NCBI GenBank assembly: GCA_002746115.1
Contig: NVXL01000018.1
Location: forward strand, 19,087 to 55,222
DNA: 36,136 bases
Source of the DNA: Alteromonadaceae bacterium
GTDB lineage: Bacteria > Pseudomonadota > Gammaproteobacteria > Pseudomonadales > Cellvibrionaceae
Reading direction: 5' to 3'
This document shows positions 1 through 8,827 of the stretch, one piece after another. A model generated the notes under the pieces. That model worked only from the letters and a program-made list of their open reading frames with translations. It was not told where the DNA came from and ran no database searches. The first letter of the stretch is position 1, and every line of letters starts with the position of its first letter. The translations under genes were made by a program, and so were the position numbers.

Positions 1-37
1 CCAAGCACAGCCCCGAATACATCACTAGTGAACTAAT

Positions 38-58
38 GGTGGGCAGTAAAAGCCCACC
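38..58 (-). terminator. GC-rich stem-loop at the end of the CheX-like gene
   Basis: A perfect 7-bp stem (GGTGGGC/GCCCACC) with a 7-nt loop (AGTAAAA) overlaps the stop codon of the minus-strand gene that ends at 58. No clear run of T follows on the minus strand, so it may be a weak or factor-assisted terminator or only an mRNA-stabilising hairpin. Confidence 0.35.
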
Positions 59-1023
59 TAGAAAAACTCAAGATCCCCAGCCTCAACCTTTTGCTCAATC
101 AATTTGTCGTTATCAATCATATCTTCAGGGTTCCAGCTTAAGCTGAAAATTAGCTTCTGGTACAAGGTCACCGTACCACCAGGTAACGACGGACTACTGA
201 CTTGATACCCAAACACCAAATGCGGCTGCTCTGAACCAAAATTAATGTATCGTTCAACGTGGTTTGTGATGATTGGCAGCTGTATCGTCGCAGCCTCATA
301 AGTATCCGAAGCACAAAAGCGACTACGAAACGAGCCCCAGACCATATTGGTAAATTCAGAAAACCAAGCATTTATCAAAGCAGCTTTACTGGAGGGTTTA
401 CTTAAGTCCTCTGCCGAGGATTTCAAGCCGACCAAGCGTGTGAGATCCGACTCTTTAATTTGCAGCATCATATAGCCACGACACCAAGAGCTTTCAATCG
501 GTATTAGAGAAAAAATCTCACCGTAGATTAGACGATCCTTTACCAAATAAGGGTGGTCGCATTCAATACTACAATCGCCAACCAGGGAAGAAATACCCGT
601 TTCAGTAATCGTGCGAATCCCCTCCACCAGCGTTGTTGGGTAATGTGTATTAAAGATACAGTCATCAATTAATTTTTTAAACTCGTCAAACTCATAAGGC
701 GTGTAAGCACCCGTAATCGCTTTACGAGCATCTTCAGAGAGATCATCTAGCGTATTTGTTTGGCGTCTAAGAAAAATTGGTAGGTCATGGCGCAGCTCAT
801 GAATCCTAATACTCAACGCTATGCCAACGGCTTCAATTTCCTCACCAATAAACACAGCTCCTAGCTCTATATTCTTATCGAGCACATCAAAAATAACTTC
901 GCTAGAAGTGTCGCGTAAGCCAACCAGCTGGTTGGCTTCACAAAAACGCTTTAGCAGCTCTAGGTACTCTTTGTTGGTTTCATGAATAATCACTTTACTC
1001 ATGACTGAGCCGGGTTGAACCAT
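58..1023 (-). CDS. CheX-like phosphatase domain protein with degenerate N-terminal receiver
   Basis: About 321 residues. The N-terminal ~110 residues have the alternating strand/helix look of a response-regulator receiver (SKVIIHETNKEYLELLKRF), but where the third strand should carry the phosphoacceptor Asp it reads LGAVFIGEE, so it is probably not phosphorylated. The C-terminal half contains a CheC/CheX-like segment (SEFTNMVWGSFRSRF), the family that dephosphorylates CheY-P. The role is therefore probably in two-component or chemotaxis-type signalling, as a CheX-type phosphatase or adaptor; this is inference. The start at 1023 (MVQPGS) is preferred over 1062 because AGGTGG lies 5-6 nt upstream of it; MSKVII at 1002 is a further alternative. 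No signal peptide or membrane segment. It stands alone, with no chemotaxis genes nearby. Confidence 0.6.
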   Translation of the reverse strand: MVQPGSVMSKVIIHETNKEYLELLKRFCEANQLVGLRDTSSEVIFDVLDKNIELGAVFIGEEIEAVGIALSIRIHELRHDLPIFLRRQTNTLDDLSEDARKAITGAYTPYEFDEFKKLIDDCIFNTHYPTTLVEGIRTITETGISSLVGDCSIECDHPYLVKDRLIYGEIFSLIPIESSWCRGYMMLQIKESDLTRLVGLKSSAEDLSKPSSKAALINAWFSEFTNMVWGSFRSRFCASDTYEAATIQLPIITNHVERYINFGSEQPHLVFGYQVSSPSLPGGTVTLYQKLIFSLSWNPEDMIDNDKLIEQKVEAGDLEFF

Positions 1024-1264
1024 TAAACCACCTCGCCGGTAAATTTTATAACATCGTAACAATGCAAATTAAACGCCATCCATATCGTCACAACAAGCAT
1101 TTATCTAAAGCACAAACACCTTTAATGTCAGCGAATAGCCATTAATCTAAACGAGTATAGTCCACACCTACGGGGCAGGTACTTAGCATTGGCCGAAATA
1201 AGAAAATCATGACGCACAAAAGCACATTCTCATTATTGACCACGTAACACCTACTCCTCAGAGA

Positions 1265-1298
1265 TTTTACAGCTTGATTGGACAATCTTGCTGTTAAA
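1265..1298. promoter_or_regulatory. 34-bp interrupted palindrome, possible operator
   Basis: The arms read TTT-t-ACAGC-tt-GATTG-ga-CAATC-tt-GCTGT-t-AAA. Thirteen base pairs are symmetric, with mismatches placed symmetrically (t/t, tt/tt), and the centre is GA. Such regularity fits a site for a dimeric DNA-binding protein better than a terminator, because no T run follows on either strand. No regulator is encoded next to it. Confidence 0.3.
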
Positions 1299-1427
1299 TT
1301 CATTTTCGGAATAAGCTTCCAGTATATCTGAACATTGCTCTGCCAAAATCAAACTGATATGAGACAAAGCGCGAAGCAATTGCAAAAAATGACGCAGAAA
1401 TCGGAAATGATGAAAATAGGGAATAGG

Positions 1428-1451
1428 CGCCTTAAGTATAAATTTAAGGCG
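1428..1451. repeat. 8-bp inverted repeat (stem-loop)
   Basis: CGCCTTAA and TTAAGGCG are separated by 8 nt (GTATAAAT). A hairpin or binding site is possible. No adjoining T run on either strand, so a terminator is not supported. Confidence 0.3.
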
Positions 1452-1495
1452 TCAAATCTAGAAAGAGCTAACACTGCCAGTCATCAACTATCTCC

Positions 1496-1514
1496 AGCTA
1501 GGCACCTAGCTAGG
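1496..1514. repeat. Overlapping CTAG-rich palindromes
   Basis: AGCTAGG-ca-CCTAGCT (1496-1511) is a perfect inverted repeat with a 2-nt spacer, and CCTAGCTAGG (1505-1514) is a second palindrome overlapping it. CTAG tetramers are generally rare in proteobacterial DNA, so a cluster of three within 19 bp stands out. Confidence 0.3.
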
Positions 1515-1606
1515 CAACAATCAATAACTGAACGAAGTACATTATTTGGTTTTCTATATACTTTCGAAACAACACCACACTCGCAACAGAGTCACGAAGT
1601 AACTAA

Positions 1607-1960
1607 CTACGGCATCAAGACGACAACACCCGCCTTATCCTCCATCACATACTGTAAGGCAGCAGAGATATCTCCATTCGTCTCAGGATGACACTTCCGG
1701 CAAGTGAGCTGTAACTCAGCTGAATCTTCACAGTCACAGTGACTAGAAAATGCTTGATTCGGTACCTGATCGGAATCATTCTTTATCTCGTTAACTACGG
1801 CATTGTAGTATTGTTTCACGTTTGGGCCGAATTTGTTTAACAAATTCGAAAGGTCTCCCATGGCGGCATGGTTGTTATAACCACGCTCGCTAATCAACTC
1901 CTTAACACGCGCGACCTCGCAAGCGATTTCTTCCTGAGGAAAACTCGGTTGATAAGGCAT
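1607..1960 (-). CDS. Small Cys-rich protein of unknown function, possible metal binder
   Basis: 117 residues; I do not recognise the family. The first ~70 residues look helical and soluble (acidic and basic residues interspersed, YYNAVVNEIKND). A cluster C75-x-C77-x9-C87-x2-C90-H91 follows and could hold a zinc or other metal ion. CxxCH would also match a heme c site, but there is no signal peptide, which argues against export and heme attachment. The ATG at 1960 is preceded by a purine-rich AGAGGATAGGAC giving a close ribosome-binding site, which supports a real gene. It lies alone, with gene-poor DNA on both sides. Confidence 0.5.
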   Translation of the reverse strand: MPYQPSFPQEEIACEVARVKELISERGYNNHAAMGDLSNLLNKFGPNVKQYYNAVVNEIKNDSDQVPNQAFSSHCDCEDSAELQLTCRKCHPETNGDISAALQYVMEDKAGVVVLMP

Positions 1961-2230
1961 GTCCTATCCTCTGTTACTGGGTGAATAAAAAGGCAAAAAT
2001 AATAATGCCCGGTTCAGCGCCTCAACTTGTCTTTGTTCGCATCAAGCCCGTTGTGCTTAAGCCCTAGTACTGACACCTGCGAAATAAACCGCAAACAATG
2101 CGTTTGCCAACGGTTCCGCATCATCAGAAGCAGTTCAACCCTATTGGGCATAAATACATAAAAAAGACGATCTAAAGGCTGTTTTTCCGTAGTAGTGAAC
2201 GGTCGCTCGGGACAGCGGGATTGCTCACTT

Positions 2231-2259
2231 TTGACGTTATATGCATTTTATAAGATAAT
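2231..2259 (+). promoter_or_regulatory. Candidate sigma-70 promoter
   Basis: TTGACG at 2231-2236 and GATAAT at 2254-2259 with a 17-bp spacer, each one base from consensus. It points toward the ABC ATPase, cytochrome b561 and rimO genes, which start about 300 nt downstream. Confidence 0.5.
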
Positions 2260-2523
2260 ATTCGCTATTGGTAGCGAGACATGTAAAAAGGCAAAAAAAA
2301 AACTGAAAAATACGCGCTATATCACATGCTTCATGTTGATTCCGCTGACAAGCCAATTTTAGGCACAAATTTCGCGTAATCTCGTATTATAGATTGTAGC
2401 TCCCGAATGATAGATTGCTTATTAAGTTCTGCTAATACAATCACAACAAACATCTTAATAACACCTAAACATACAAACAGATAAACCATGCCATACCGCC
2501 GCTATCCGCTAAAATGCCAGCAC

Positions 2524-2552
2524 GTGTCGGTATATTTCTTTTTATACGACAC
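2524..2552 (+). promoter_or_regulatory. Stem-loop immediately upstream of the ABC ATPase start
   Basis: GTGTCG-(g)-TATA pairs with TATA-CGACAC: ten base pairs with one bulged G and a T-rich 8-nt loop. The stem ends 11 nt before the ATG at 2564, and the short gap (AGTAATCTTTT) carries no Shine-Dalgarno sequence. It may limit or condition translation, or act as a leader attenuator. Confidence 0.45.
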
Positions 2553-2563
2553 AGTAATCTTTT

Positions 2564-3412
2564 ATGAATAACGCTACTCCCCCAACACCTAAACCACAGC
2601 TTACCCCCAAAGAACGTATTATCGAGCTACGTAACGCCAGCGTTTACCGGTCTAGCACCCAAGTTTTTTCAGGTATTAATTTAACCCTGAACACGGGTGA
2701 AAACACAGTTATACTCGGAGCTAACGGTGCAGGCAAAACAACCTTGCTCAAGTTATTCACACGCGAACTATGGCCCGTCGTGGCGCCAGATAGCTACCTC
2801 AAAATTTTTGGTGAAGAACGCATCACCATTTGGGAGCTACGTAAGAAAATAGGCATTGTCTCTCACGAGTACCAAAACGCACACCAAACACTCGCTAGCG
2901 GCCTAGAGGTGGTGCTCTCAGCATTTTTTGGCGCCGTCGGCATCCATCAGCATCACACCGTTACCGACAGCATGCGCGAGCAAGCACTCCAATGCATGGA
3001 AACCCTTCAGCTAAAATCGCTCGCAGACAAGCGCTTCATTCAATTATCAGCCGGTCAACAGCGCCGCCTATTACTTGCTCGCGCACTCGTGCACAAACCC
3101 AAAGTCCTTATCTTTGATGAGCCAACCTCCGGCCTAGATATGCGAGCAAGTTTCGAACTGATTGAACAGTTGCGCACGCTAAGCCAAAATGGCACCACCT
3201 TGATTTTGGTTACACACCATATTCAGGAGATCATTCCGGAAATCAGCCGGGTGGTAGCGCTCAAATCTGGACGAATTTTGTTCGACGATTTAAAAGAAAA
3301 TGTTATGAAAGACGCCCTGATCAGCCAAGTATTCGATACTCCTGTATCGGTCATCGAGAAAAATGATTACTATCAGGTGCTGCCGCGTCCGAAAAATAAA
3401 CACGACACCTAA
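2564..3412 (+). CDS. Orphan ABC transporter ATP-binding protein
   Basis: 282 residues, one complete ABC ATPase domain. Walker A GANGAGKTT at residues 52-60, signature LSAGQQRR at 161-168, Walker B VLIFDEPTSGLD from 181, and a switch His in VTHH near 217. Overall it resembles the YlmA/ModF type of stand-alone ATPases (name tentative). No permease or binding protein is encoded nearby, so either the partner lies elsewhere or the protein acts off the membrane. It is first of three same-strand genes; cytochrome b561 starts 17 nt after its stop. No Shine-Dalgarno precedes the ATG, and a hairpin lies 11 nt upstream. Confidence 0.85.
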   Translation: MNNATPPTPKPQLTPKERIIELRNASVYRSSTQVFSGINLTLNTGENTVILGANGAGKTTLLKLFTRELWPVVAPDSYLKIFGEERITIWELRKKIGIVSHEYQNAHQTLASGLEVVLSAFFGAVGIHQHHTVTDSMREQALQCMETLQLKSLADKRFIQLSAGQQRRLLLARALVHKPKVLIFDEPTSGLDMRASFELIEQLRTLSQNGTTLILVTHHIQEIIPEISRVVALKSGRILFDDLKENVMKDALISQVFDTPVSVIEKNDYYQVLPRPKNKHDT

Positions 3413-3429
3413 ACTAAGCGAGAATTGCA

Positions 3430-3990
3430 GTGATAAGTGATAGTAAAGAAAAGTTAAGCCCCATTACCATTGGCCTTCACTGGCTGGTCGCACTGACCAT
3501 CATCGGCTTGCTTACCATTGGGTTTTATATGACCAACACCAGCTCCTACGGCCTATACCCTATCCATAAATCTATCGGGGTCATCATATTCTCTGCTGTG
3601 TTACTGCGCGTTGTTTGGCGCTTAAAAAATGGTTGGCCAGAGCCCGTACGTGAATACCCGAGCTGGGAACACCGACTCGCCGTCGCCACCCACTGGATAC
3701 TTATTATCAGCACAGTTGTCATGCCTATCTCTGGCATGCTCTACGCTGGTGCTAGCGGCCATGGCTTCGGAATTTTTGGGCTCGAAATCGTAGCCTCTAA
3801 TCATGATCCGGCCAACCCTGCACAAGTTATCCCCTATAATCACGCACTAGAAGAAATCGCGGAAGAAGTACACAAAATCGTTGCTATCATCCTCGCCAGT
3901 GCAGTCCTACTTCACCTTGTAGGTGCGCTAAAACATCACGTCCTCGATAAAGACGCAACATTATTACGTATGCTAGGTAAGAGTAAATAA
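3430..3990 (+). CDS. Cytochrome b561 family protein
   Basis: 186 residues with four hydrophobic helices (about 14-33, 46-63, 87-104, 148-168). Histidines sit at helix positions fit for two b-type hemes: H17, H46, H88, H148 and H162. Bacterial proteins of this size (CybB-like) are inner-membrane electron carriers that oxidise quinol or pass electrons between the membrane and the periplasm. The predicted start is a GTG. The gene lies between the ABC ATPase (17 nt gap) and rimO (2 nt gap), so the three are almost certainly co-transcribed. The physiological partner is unknown. Confidence 0.85.
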   Translation: MISDSKEKLSPITIGLHWLVALTIIGLLTIGFYMTNTSSYGLYPIHKSIGVIIFSAVLLRVVWRLKNGWPEPVREYPSWEHRLAVATHWILIISTVVMPISGMLYAGASGHGFGIFGLEIVASNHDPANPAQVIPYNHALEEIAEEVHKIVAIILASAVLLHLVGALKHHVLDKDATLLRMLGKSK

Positions 3991-3992
3991 TT

Positions 3993-5369
3993 GTGAGTAA
4001 TGACTTTACAGCAAGTACCGGCGGTTCCGGTGACAATCCAGATCAAATAAGCAGCGCCCCCACGATTGGCTTTGTCAGCCTAGGGTGCCCAAAGAACTTA
4101 GTCGACAGTGAGCGCATTCTTACTCAGCTTCGCACTGAAGGTTATGATGTAACTAACAGCTACGATGATGCTGAATTAGTGATTGTGAATACCTGTGGTT
4201 TCATTGATTCAGCCGTACAAGAATCTCTAGATACTATCGGCGAAGCTTTAGCAGAAAATGGTAAGGTTTTAGTGACAGGTTGTTTAGGCGCGAAGAAAGA
4301 TGAAATTATTGAGCTACACCCGAATGTATTAGGGGTCACAGGTCCACATGCTTATGATGAAGTATTGGCTCAAGTGCATGAGCACGTTGCCAAACCTAAA
4401 CATAACCCTTTTATTGATTTAGTGCCTGAGCAGGGCGTTAAGTTAACCCCTAAACACTATGCTTATTTGAAAATTTCCGAAGGCTGCAACCATCGCTGTA
4501 CATTCTGTATTATTCCATCAATGCGTGGCGATTTAGACTCTCGTCCTGTTGGGGATGTATTAGGTGAAGCCCAACGATTAGTAAAAGCTGGCGTTAAAGA
4601 ATTATTGGTTATCTCGCAAGACACATCTGCTTATGGCGTAGATGTTAAGTATAAGCTGGATTTTTACGAAGGCATACCTGTTAAAACCCATATGCAGCAA
4701 CTGTGTGAGCAATTGGCAAAGATGGGCGTTTGGATACGTCTACATTATGTTTACCCTTATCCGCATGTTGATAAAATTATCCCGCTAATGGCAGAAGGTA
4801 AAATTCTTCCTTATTTAGACATTCCGTTTCAGCATGCTAACAAACGCATCTTAAAATTGATGAAACGCCCTGGCAGCTCAGATAGAGTGTTAGAGCGCAT
4901 TGCTAAATGGCGAGAAATTTGCCCTGAACTAGTTATACGCTCGACATTTATTGTTGGTTTCCCCGGTGAAACAGAAGAAGAATTTGAAGAGCTATTAACC
5001 TTTTTAGAAGAAGCACAGCTAGACCGTGTAGGCTGCTTTAAATACTCACCAGTCGAAGGCGCTACTGCCAATGCATTACCTGACCACGTGCCAGATGAAG
5101 TGATGGAAGACAGATTACAGCGTTTTATGGATACACAAGCTGAGATCAGTGCAGCTAAATTACAAGCTAAAATTGGCCAAGAGTATTTAATTCTAATTGA
5201 TGATGTAAATGACCTTGGCGCGGTAGGCCGCTCTTATATGGACGCACCTGAAATTGATGGCAAAGTTTATTTATCTGATGATTTTGATGCCAAACCCGGC
5301 GATCAAATTTGGGTGCAAATCATTCATGCTGACGCACATGATGTTTGGGGGGTTAGAGTAGAAGACTAA
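3993..5369 (+). CDS. rimO: Ribosomal protein S12 methylthiotransferase RimO
   Basis: 458 residues with the MiaB/RimO architecture. The N-terminal methylthiotransferase domain has cluster cysteines in VSLGCPKN (C32), VNTCGF and VTGCLG. The radical SAM domain has CNHRCTFC (C165, C169, C172), and a C-terminal TRAM domain occupies roughly 390-456. RimO adds a methylthio group to the conserved Asp of ribosomal protein S12 using two 4Fe-4S clusters and [15 protein letters not shown] and [18 protein letters not shown] are typical of RimO, not MiaB. The start is GTG, 2 nt after the cytochrome b561 stop. Third codon positions are visibly more A/T-rich than in the two genes before it. Confidence 0.95.
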   Translation: MSNDFTASTGGSGDNPDQISSAPTIGFVSLGCPKNLVDSERILTQLRTEGYDVTNSYDDAELVIVNTCGFIDSAVQESLDTIGEALAENGKVLVTGCLGAKKDEIIELHPNVLGVTGPHAYDEVLAQVHEHVAKPKHNPFIDLVPEQGVKLTPKHYAYLKISEGCNHRCTFCIIPSMRGDLDSRPVGDVLGEAQRLVKAGVKELLVISQDTSAYGVDVKYKLDFYEGIPVKTHMQQLCEQLAKMGVWIRLHYVYPYPHVDKIIPLMAEGKILPYLDIPFQHANKRILKLMKRPGSSDRVLERIAKWREICPELVIRSTFIVGFPGETEEEFEELLTFLEEAQLDRVGCFKYSPVEGATANALPDHVPDEVMEDRLQRFMDTQAEISAAKLQAKIGQEYLILIDDVNDLGAVGRSYMDAPEIDGKVYLSDDFDAKPGDQIWVQIIHADAHDVWGVRVED

Positions 5370-5390
5370 TTTTCTTTATTCTTTAGTTTA

Positions 5391-5432
5391 AGCTTAGCAA
5401 CAGTATATAGACATGTGAATCGTTGCTAAGCT
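5391..5432. terminator. Inverted repeat between convergent rimO and nucleotidyltransferase genes
   Basis: A perfect 11-bp inverted repeat (AGCTTAGCAAC/GTTGCTAAGCT) with a 20-nt loop. The right arm overlaps the stop codon of the minus-strand gene. Its place between two convergent genes suggests a shared terminator, although T runs are poor on both sides. Confidence 0.45.
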
Positions 5433-6202
5433 AATACCGTTGCAAACACTTCATTAAGCATATCCATATTACTGAAGCTTTCAGCCTTATCAATAGAAAG
5501 CGAACCCAAGCGTTCAAGCTCTAATTCAATAAACTTGTTGAGGGCGGGTATCGGTGGCGCCACCTCTTTCTCTTCGCTCGCTATTTTTCTAGCAAGCAGT
5601 TTTGATATTTCGGAATTTAGCGCTTCATTGTCTTGCACCATCTCCCGAAGCACATGAAATTCAATCGGTGCTGGCTCACGCTTTCGCTCTAACCACATAA
5701 TCGACAACAAGGGCTTGAGCACATAAAAATATTTTTTAATCGGAACAAGATCATCTCTTAAATATCCTCTATAGTTTGATTTAGCCATGCTCCTATAATG
5801 GTAGATGCCCTTTTCTATTGAGTACACATCTTTAACAATACTTCTTGCCGCATTAGCAAAAACACCGTCATCAACGTATACAATCGGTGACCGGAGCCAC
5901 TCAATCATCCCGGGATTTGACTTCGAGAATAGTTTTAGCGCTTTTCGAACATCCCAACCACTAATATCCATTTCATCTACAATTGGATATTCAATCACGT
6001 CTCTGCGATCTTCCAGATCAACCGTCAAATACCATTCTTTAGGCCTGACATAAATAAAACGCACATCAAAATCACTATTAGGCGAGGCAAAACCCCAAGC
6101 ACGACTACCTGATTCAACCGCATAAAGAACACGCACATCGTGCTCTTCTTCAGCAGATTTTATCCGTCGCATTATTTCAACTCGTGCGTATTCTGGAATC
6201 AT
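5426..6202 (-). CDS. Minimal nucleotidyltransferase, YcgL/RlaP-like
   Basis: 258 residues. The Pol-beta-type nucleotidyltransferase signature is clear: GSRAWGFASPNSDFDVRFIY from residue 32, with the GS pair and catalytic acids D44 and D46 on adjacent strand positions. A later Asp in the VDEMDISGWDVRKALKL region may be the third acid. This matches the YcgL/RlaP family (RNA-ligase-associated nucleotidyltransferases), whose substrates are mostly unknown. No RNA ligase or toxin-antitoxin partner is seen. It is convergent with rimO and downstream of the EF-G gene, with the EF-G terminator between them, so it is likely transcribed on its own. Confidence 0.75.
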   Translation of the reverse strand: MIPEYARVEIMRRIKSAEEEHDVRVLYAVESGSRAWGFASPNSDFDVRFIYVRPKEWYLTVDLEDRRDVIEYPIVDEMDISGWDVRKALKLFSKSNPGMIEWLRSPIVYVDDGVFANAARSIVKDVYSIEKGIYHYRSMAKSNYRGYLRDDLVPIKKYFYVLKPLLSIMWLERKREPAPIEFHVLREMVQDNEALNSEISKLLARKIASEEKEVAPPIPALNKFIELELERLGSLSIDKAESFSNMDMLNEVFATVLA

Positions 6203-6326
6203 GAATTATCTCTGAGATTAATACTGGTGTATTTTATTTGTTAATAATTTAAACACAAGGATGGCCGAACCGAAACTTGAAAACGAGAAAATAAGGCGTG
6301 AAGCGCGTGAAATACATGAGGGCAAT

Positions 6327-6363
6327 AAAAAAGAGTAGCCTCGCGTTACGAGACTACTCTTTT
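6327..6363 (-). terminator. Rho-independent terminator of the EF-G gene
   Basis: GAGTAG-c-CTCG pairs with CGAG-a-CTACTC around a 5-nt loop (CGTTA): ten base pairs with one mismatch, followed on the minus strand by six T. It lies 35 nt beyond the EF-G stop codon. The plus strand also shows four T after the stem, so it may work in both directions. Confidence 0.8.
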
Positions 6364-6397
6364 ATTAAGAACGATAAACGCTTACAGCGTTAAAGTC

Positions 6398-8491
6398 TTA
6401 TTTTTTAGATTTTTTGGCTTTTTTGACTTTTTGTGCTGCAATTACTTCTTCAGAAACGTTTGCAGGACAAGGCATGTAGTGAGAGAACTCCATAGAGAAC
6501 TGACCACGACCAGATGTCATAGTACGCAAGGTACCGATGTAACCAAACATTTCAGAAAGCGGTACGTCTGCTTTAATTCGAGCACCACTAACACCTGCAA
6601 CCTGATCTTTGATCATACCGCGACGACGGTTCAAATCACCAATAACATCACCTACGTGATCGTCTGGAGTGAATACGTCAACGTTCATGATTGGCTCGAT
6701 CAACTGAGGGCCGGCTTTTGGCATTGTCTGACGGAACGCGCCTTTAGCTGCAATTTCAAACGCCACTGCTGACGAATCCACTGCGTGGTAAGAACCATCG
6801 TATAACTCAACATTAACATCCAATACAGGGAAGCCAGCTAAAGGCCCTTCGCCCATCATGCCTCTAAAGCCCTTCTCAATGGCTGGGAAGAATTCTTTAG
6901 GTACGTTACCACCAACAACAATTGACTTGAAGGTGAAGCCAGTACCGGCTTCGCCAGGCTTGATACGGTAATCAATTTTACCGAACTGACCAGAACCACC
7001 AGATTGCTTCTTATGCGTGTACGAATCATCGATTTCTTGTGTGATAGTTTCACGGTAAGCCACCTGAGGCTGACCAACATTCAACTCAACACCGTAGGTA
7101 CGCTTAAGAATATCGACTTTAATATCAAGATGCAGCTCACCCATACCTTTAAGGATGGTGTCGCCAGTCTCTTCATCAGACTCAACTCGGAAAGAGGGGT
7201 CTTCTGCAATCAGTTTACCTATAGCAATACCCATTTTTTCTGCACCGCTTTTATCTTTCGGCGTTACAGCAATAGATATGACGGGATCTGGGAAGACCAT
7301 TGGCTCTAGTGTCACTGGGTGTTTAGGATCACAAAGGGTGTGACCGGTTTGTACATTTTTCATGCCCACAATAGCAATAATGTCGCCGGCTTGCGCTTCG
7401 CTAATCTCGTTACGATCATCCGCGTGCATCTCAACCATACGGCCAATACGCTCGGTTTTACCCGTATAGCTATTCAGAATGGTCATGCCTTTTACAAGCT
7501 TACCGGAATAAATACGTATAAATGTAAGCGCACCAAAGCGGTCATCCATAATTTTGAAGGCCAAGGCTTTGAAAGTCTCTTCAGTAGAAACTATCGCCAC
7601 TTCGCCATTAGGCTCGCCCTCGTCATCGGTAAGTGGCTGAGGCTTAACTTCGGTTGGATCAGGAAGGTAGTCAACAATCGCATCCAGAATCACCTGTACA
7701 CCTTTGTTTTTAAAGGCTGAACCACAGTAAGTCGGGAAGAAGTCTAGCTTGTTGGTACCTCGGCGGATACATAACTTGATGTCCTCAATAGAAGGCTCGT
7801 CGCCGTCCATATAAGCCATCATGATGTCGTCGTCTTGCTCAACAGCCGTTTCGATCAACTTCTCGCGGTACTCTTCGACTTGCTCCTTCATATCTTCAGG
7901 AACGTCTTTCACTTCGAAGTTTTCAGGAAGACCAGTATCATCCCAAATGAAAGCTTTGCGAGTTAGTAGATCAACCACACCGACAAAGTCCTCTTCAGTA
8001 CCGATAGGTAAAACCATCACTAGTGGGTTTGCGCCCAAGACTTTTTTTACTTGAGTAACAACGCGTAAAAAATCAGCACCGATACGGTCAAGCTTGTTGA
8101 CGAAAATAATACGAGCAACTTCAGAGTCATTCGCATAACGCCAGTTAGTTTCAGATTGTGGCTCAACACCACCTGAACCACAGAATACGCCAACACCACC
8201 ATCGAGTACTTTTAAAGAACGGTAAACTTCAATAGTGAAATCAACGTGCCCCGGCGTATCAATGATGTTTAAACGGTGATCCTTCCAGTAACAAGTCGTG
8301 GCAGCGGACTGGATAGTAATCCCGCGCTCTTGCTCTTGTTCCATGAAATCTGTTGTGGCTGCGCCGTCATGAACTTCACCGGTTTTATGGATCTTACCGG
8401 TAAGCTTCAAAAAGCGTTCAGTTGTGGTGGTTTTTCCCGCATCAACGTGCGCGAATATGCCTATGTTTCGGTACTTGGATAAATCTGTCAT
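6398..8491 (-). CDS. fusA: Elongation factor G, probable second copy (FusA2-like)
   Basis: 697 residues, full-length EF-G. GTPase motifs are [12 protein letters not shown] (P-loop, near 14-25), the switch 2 motif DTPGHVDF and the NKLD base-recognition motif. Domain II, III, IV (the segment around [20 protein letters not shown]) and V follow. EF-G moves tRNA-mRNA through the ribosome and, with ribosome recycling factor, splits post-termination ribosomes. Two points suggest a paralogue, not the str-operon copy. No rpsL, rpsG or tuf is adjacent, and motifs such as [19 protein letters not shown] differ from the usual VGGVQPQSETVWRQA. It ends in a lysine-rich tail ([10 protein letters not shown]). 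It has its own promoter (8532-8561) and terminator (6327-6363), so it is monocistronic. Confidence 0.93.
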   Translation of the reverse strand: MTDLSKYRNIGIFAHVDAGKTTTTERFLKLTGKIHKTGEVHDGAATTDFMEQEQERGITIQSAATTCYWKDHRLNIIDTPGHVDFTIEVYRSLKVLDGGVGVFCGSGGVEPQSETNWRYANDSEVARIIFVNKLDRIGADFLRVVTQVKKVLGANPLVMVLPIGTEEDFVGVVDLLTRKAFIWDDTGLPENFEVKDVPEDMKEQVEEYREKLIETAVEQDDDIMMAYMDGDEPSIEDIKLCIRRGTNKLDFFPTYCGSAFKNKGVQVILDAIVDYLPDPTEVKPQPLTDDEGEPNGEVAIVSTEETFKALAFKIMDDRFGALTFIRIYSGKLVKGMTILNSYTGKTERIGRMVEMHADDRNEISEAQAGDIIAIVGMKNVQTGHTLCDPKHPVTLEPMVFPDPVISIAVTPKDKSGAEKMGIAIGKLIAEDPSFRVESDEETGDTILKGMGELHLDIKVDILKRTYGVELNVGQPQVAYRETITQEIDDSYTHKKQSGGSGQFGKIDYRIKPGEAGTGFTFKSIVVGGNVPKEFFPAIEKGFRGMMGEGPLAGFPVLDVNVELYDGSYHAVDSSAVAFEIAAKGAFRQTMPKAGPQLIEPIMNVDVFTPDDHVGDVIGDLNRRRGMIKDQVAGVSGARIKADVPLSEMFGYIGTLRTMTSGRGQFSMEFSHYMPCPANVSEEVIAAQKVKKAKKSKK

Positions 8492-8531
8492 CTCATTACT
8501 CGGTAAGATATATAAGGTAAAATCGCGCGCT

Positions 8532-8561
8532 ATAATACAGTATTTTAAAACACAATATCAA
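8532..8561 (-). promoter_or_regulatory. Candidate sigma-70 promoter of the EF-G gene
   Basis: On the minus strand TTGATA (8561-8556) and TATTAT (8537-8532) are separated by 18 bp, with TG close upstream of the -10. The -10 lies about 40 nt ahead of the EF-G start codon at 8491. Confidence 0.55.
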
Positions 8562-8827
8562 AAATATTTCGCACTTCAGGTCAATGAAGTGGGTCGCTAG
8601 GCTCTTGGGGCACGTTTAATTTACAATAAGTCACTGCTACAACTAAGCTTAATACAGACTTTACACCGCTACGACTAGCGAAAAAACTGCAGCTTAAACG
8701 ATAGAGACTTATGGCAAACCATAACAAACCACTCAGAATACCTGCGATTTGGAATCCAAAGATAGCTGCCAGCTCCAAGATCCCCGAGAGTATAGGCCTA
8801 AGGGGGCGACAAGGGTGTGATATTTTG

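Larger units (their letters stand above)
1063..1606. other. Gene-poor region with palindromes
   Basis: No convincing coding sequence. A plus-strand open frame at 1335-1691 has no recognisable protein features and overlaps the better-supported minus-strand gene at 1607-1960. The region holds a 34-bp imperfect palindrome (1265-1298), an 8-bp inverted repeat (1428-1451) and a 16-bp palindrome (1496-1511), listed separately. Confidence 0.5.
1961..2563. other. Intergenic leader region of the ABC ATPase-rimO operon
   Basis: No gene is seen. It contains a good sigma-70-like promoter on the plus strand (2231-2259), a short hairpin just downstream of it (TCGCT/AGCGA around 2262-2277) and a strong stem-loop abutting the first start codon (2524-2552). 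If the promoter is the operon's own, the untranslated leader is about 300 nt. Confidence 0.45.

Noticed and set aside
1335-1691. 118-residue plus-strand open frame
   Set aside because: It has low-information composition and no recognisable domain, and it overlaps the better-supported Cys-rich gene on the other strand.
6431-8482. Several plus-strand open frames antisense to the EF-G gene
   Set aside because: They are shadows of a highly conserved coding sequence; their translations show no domain and their frames follow EF-G codon bias.
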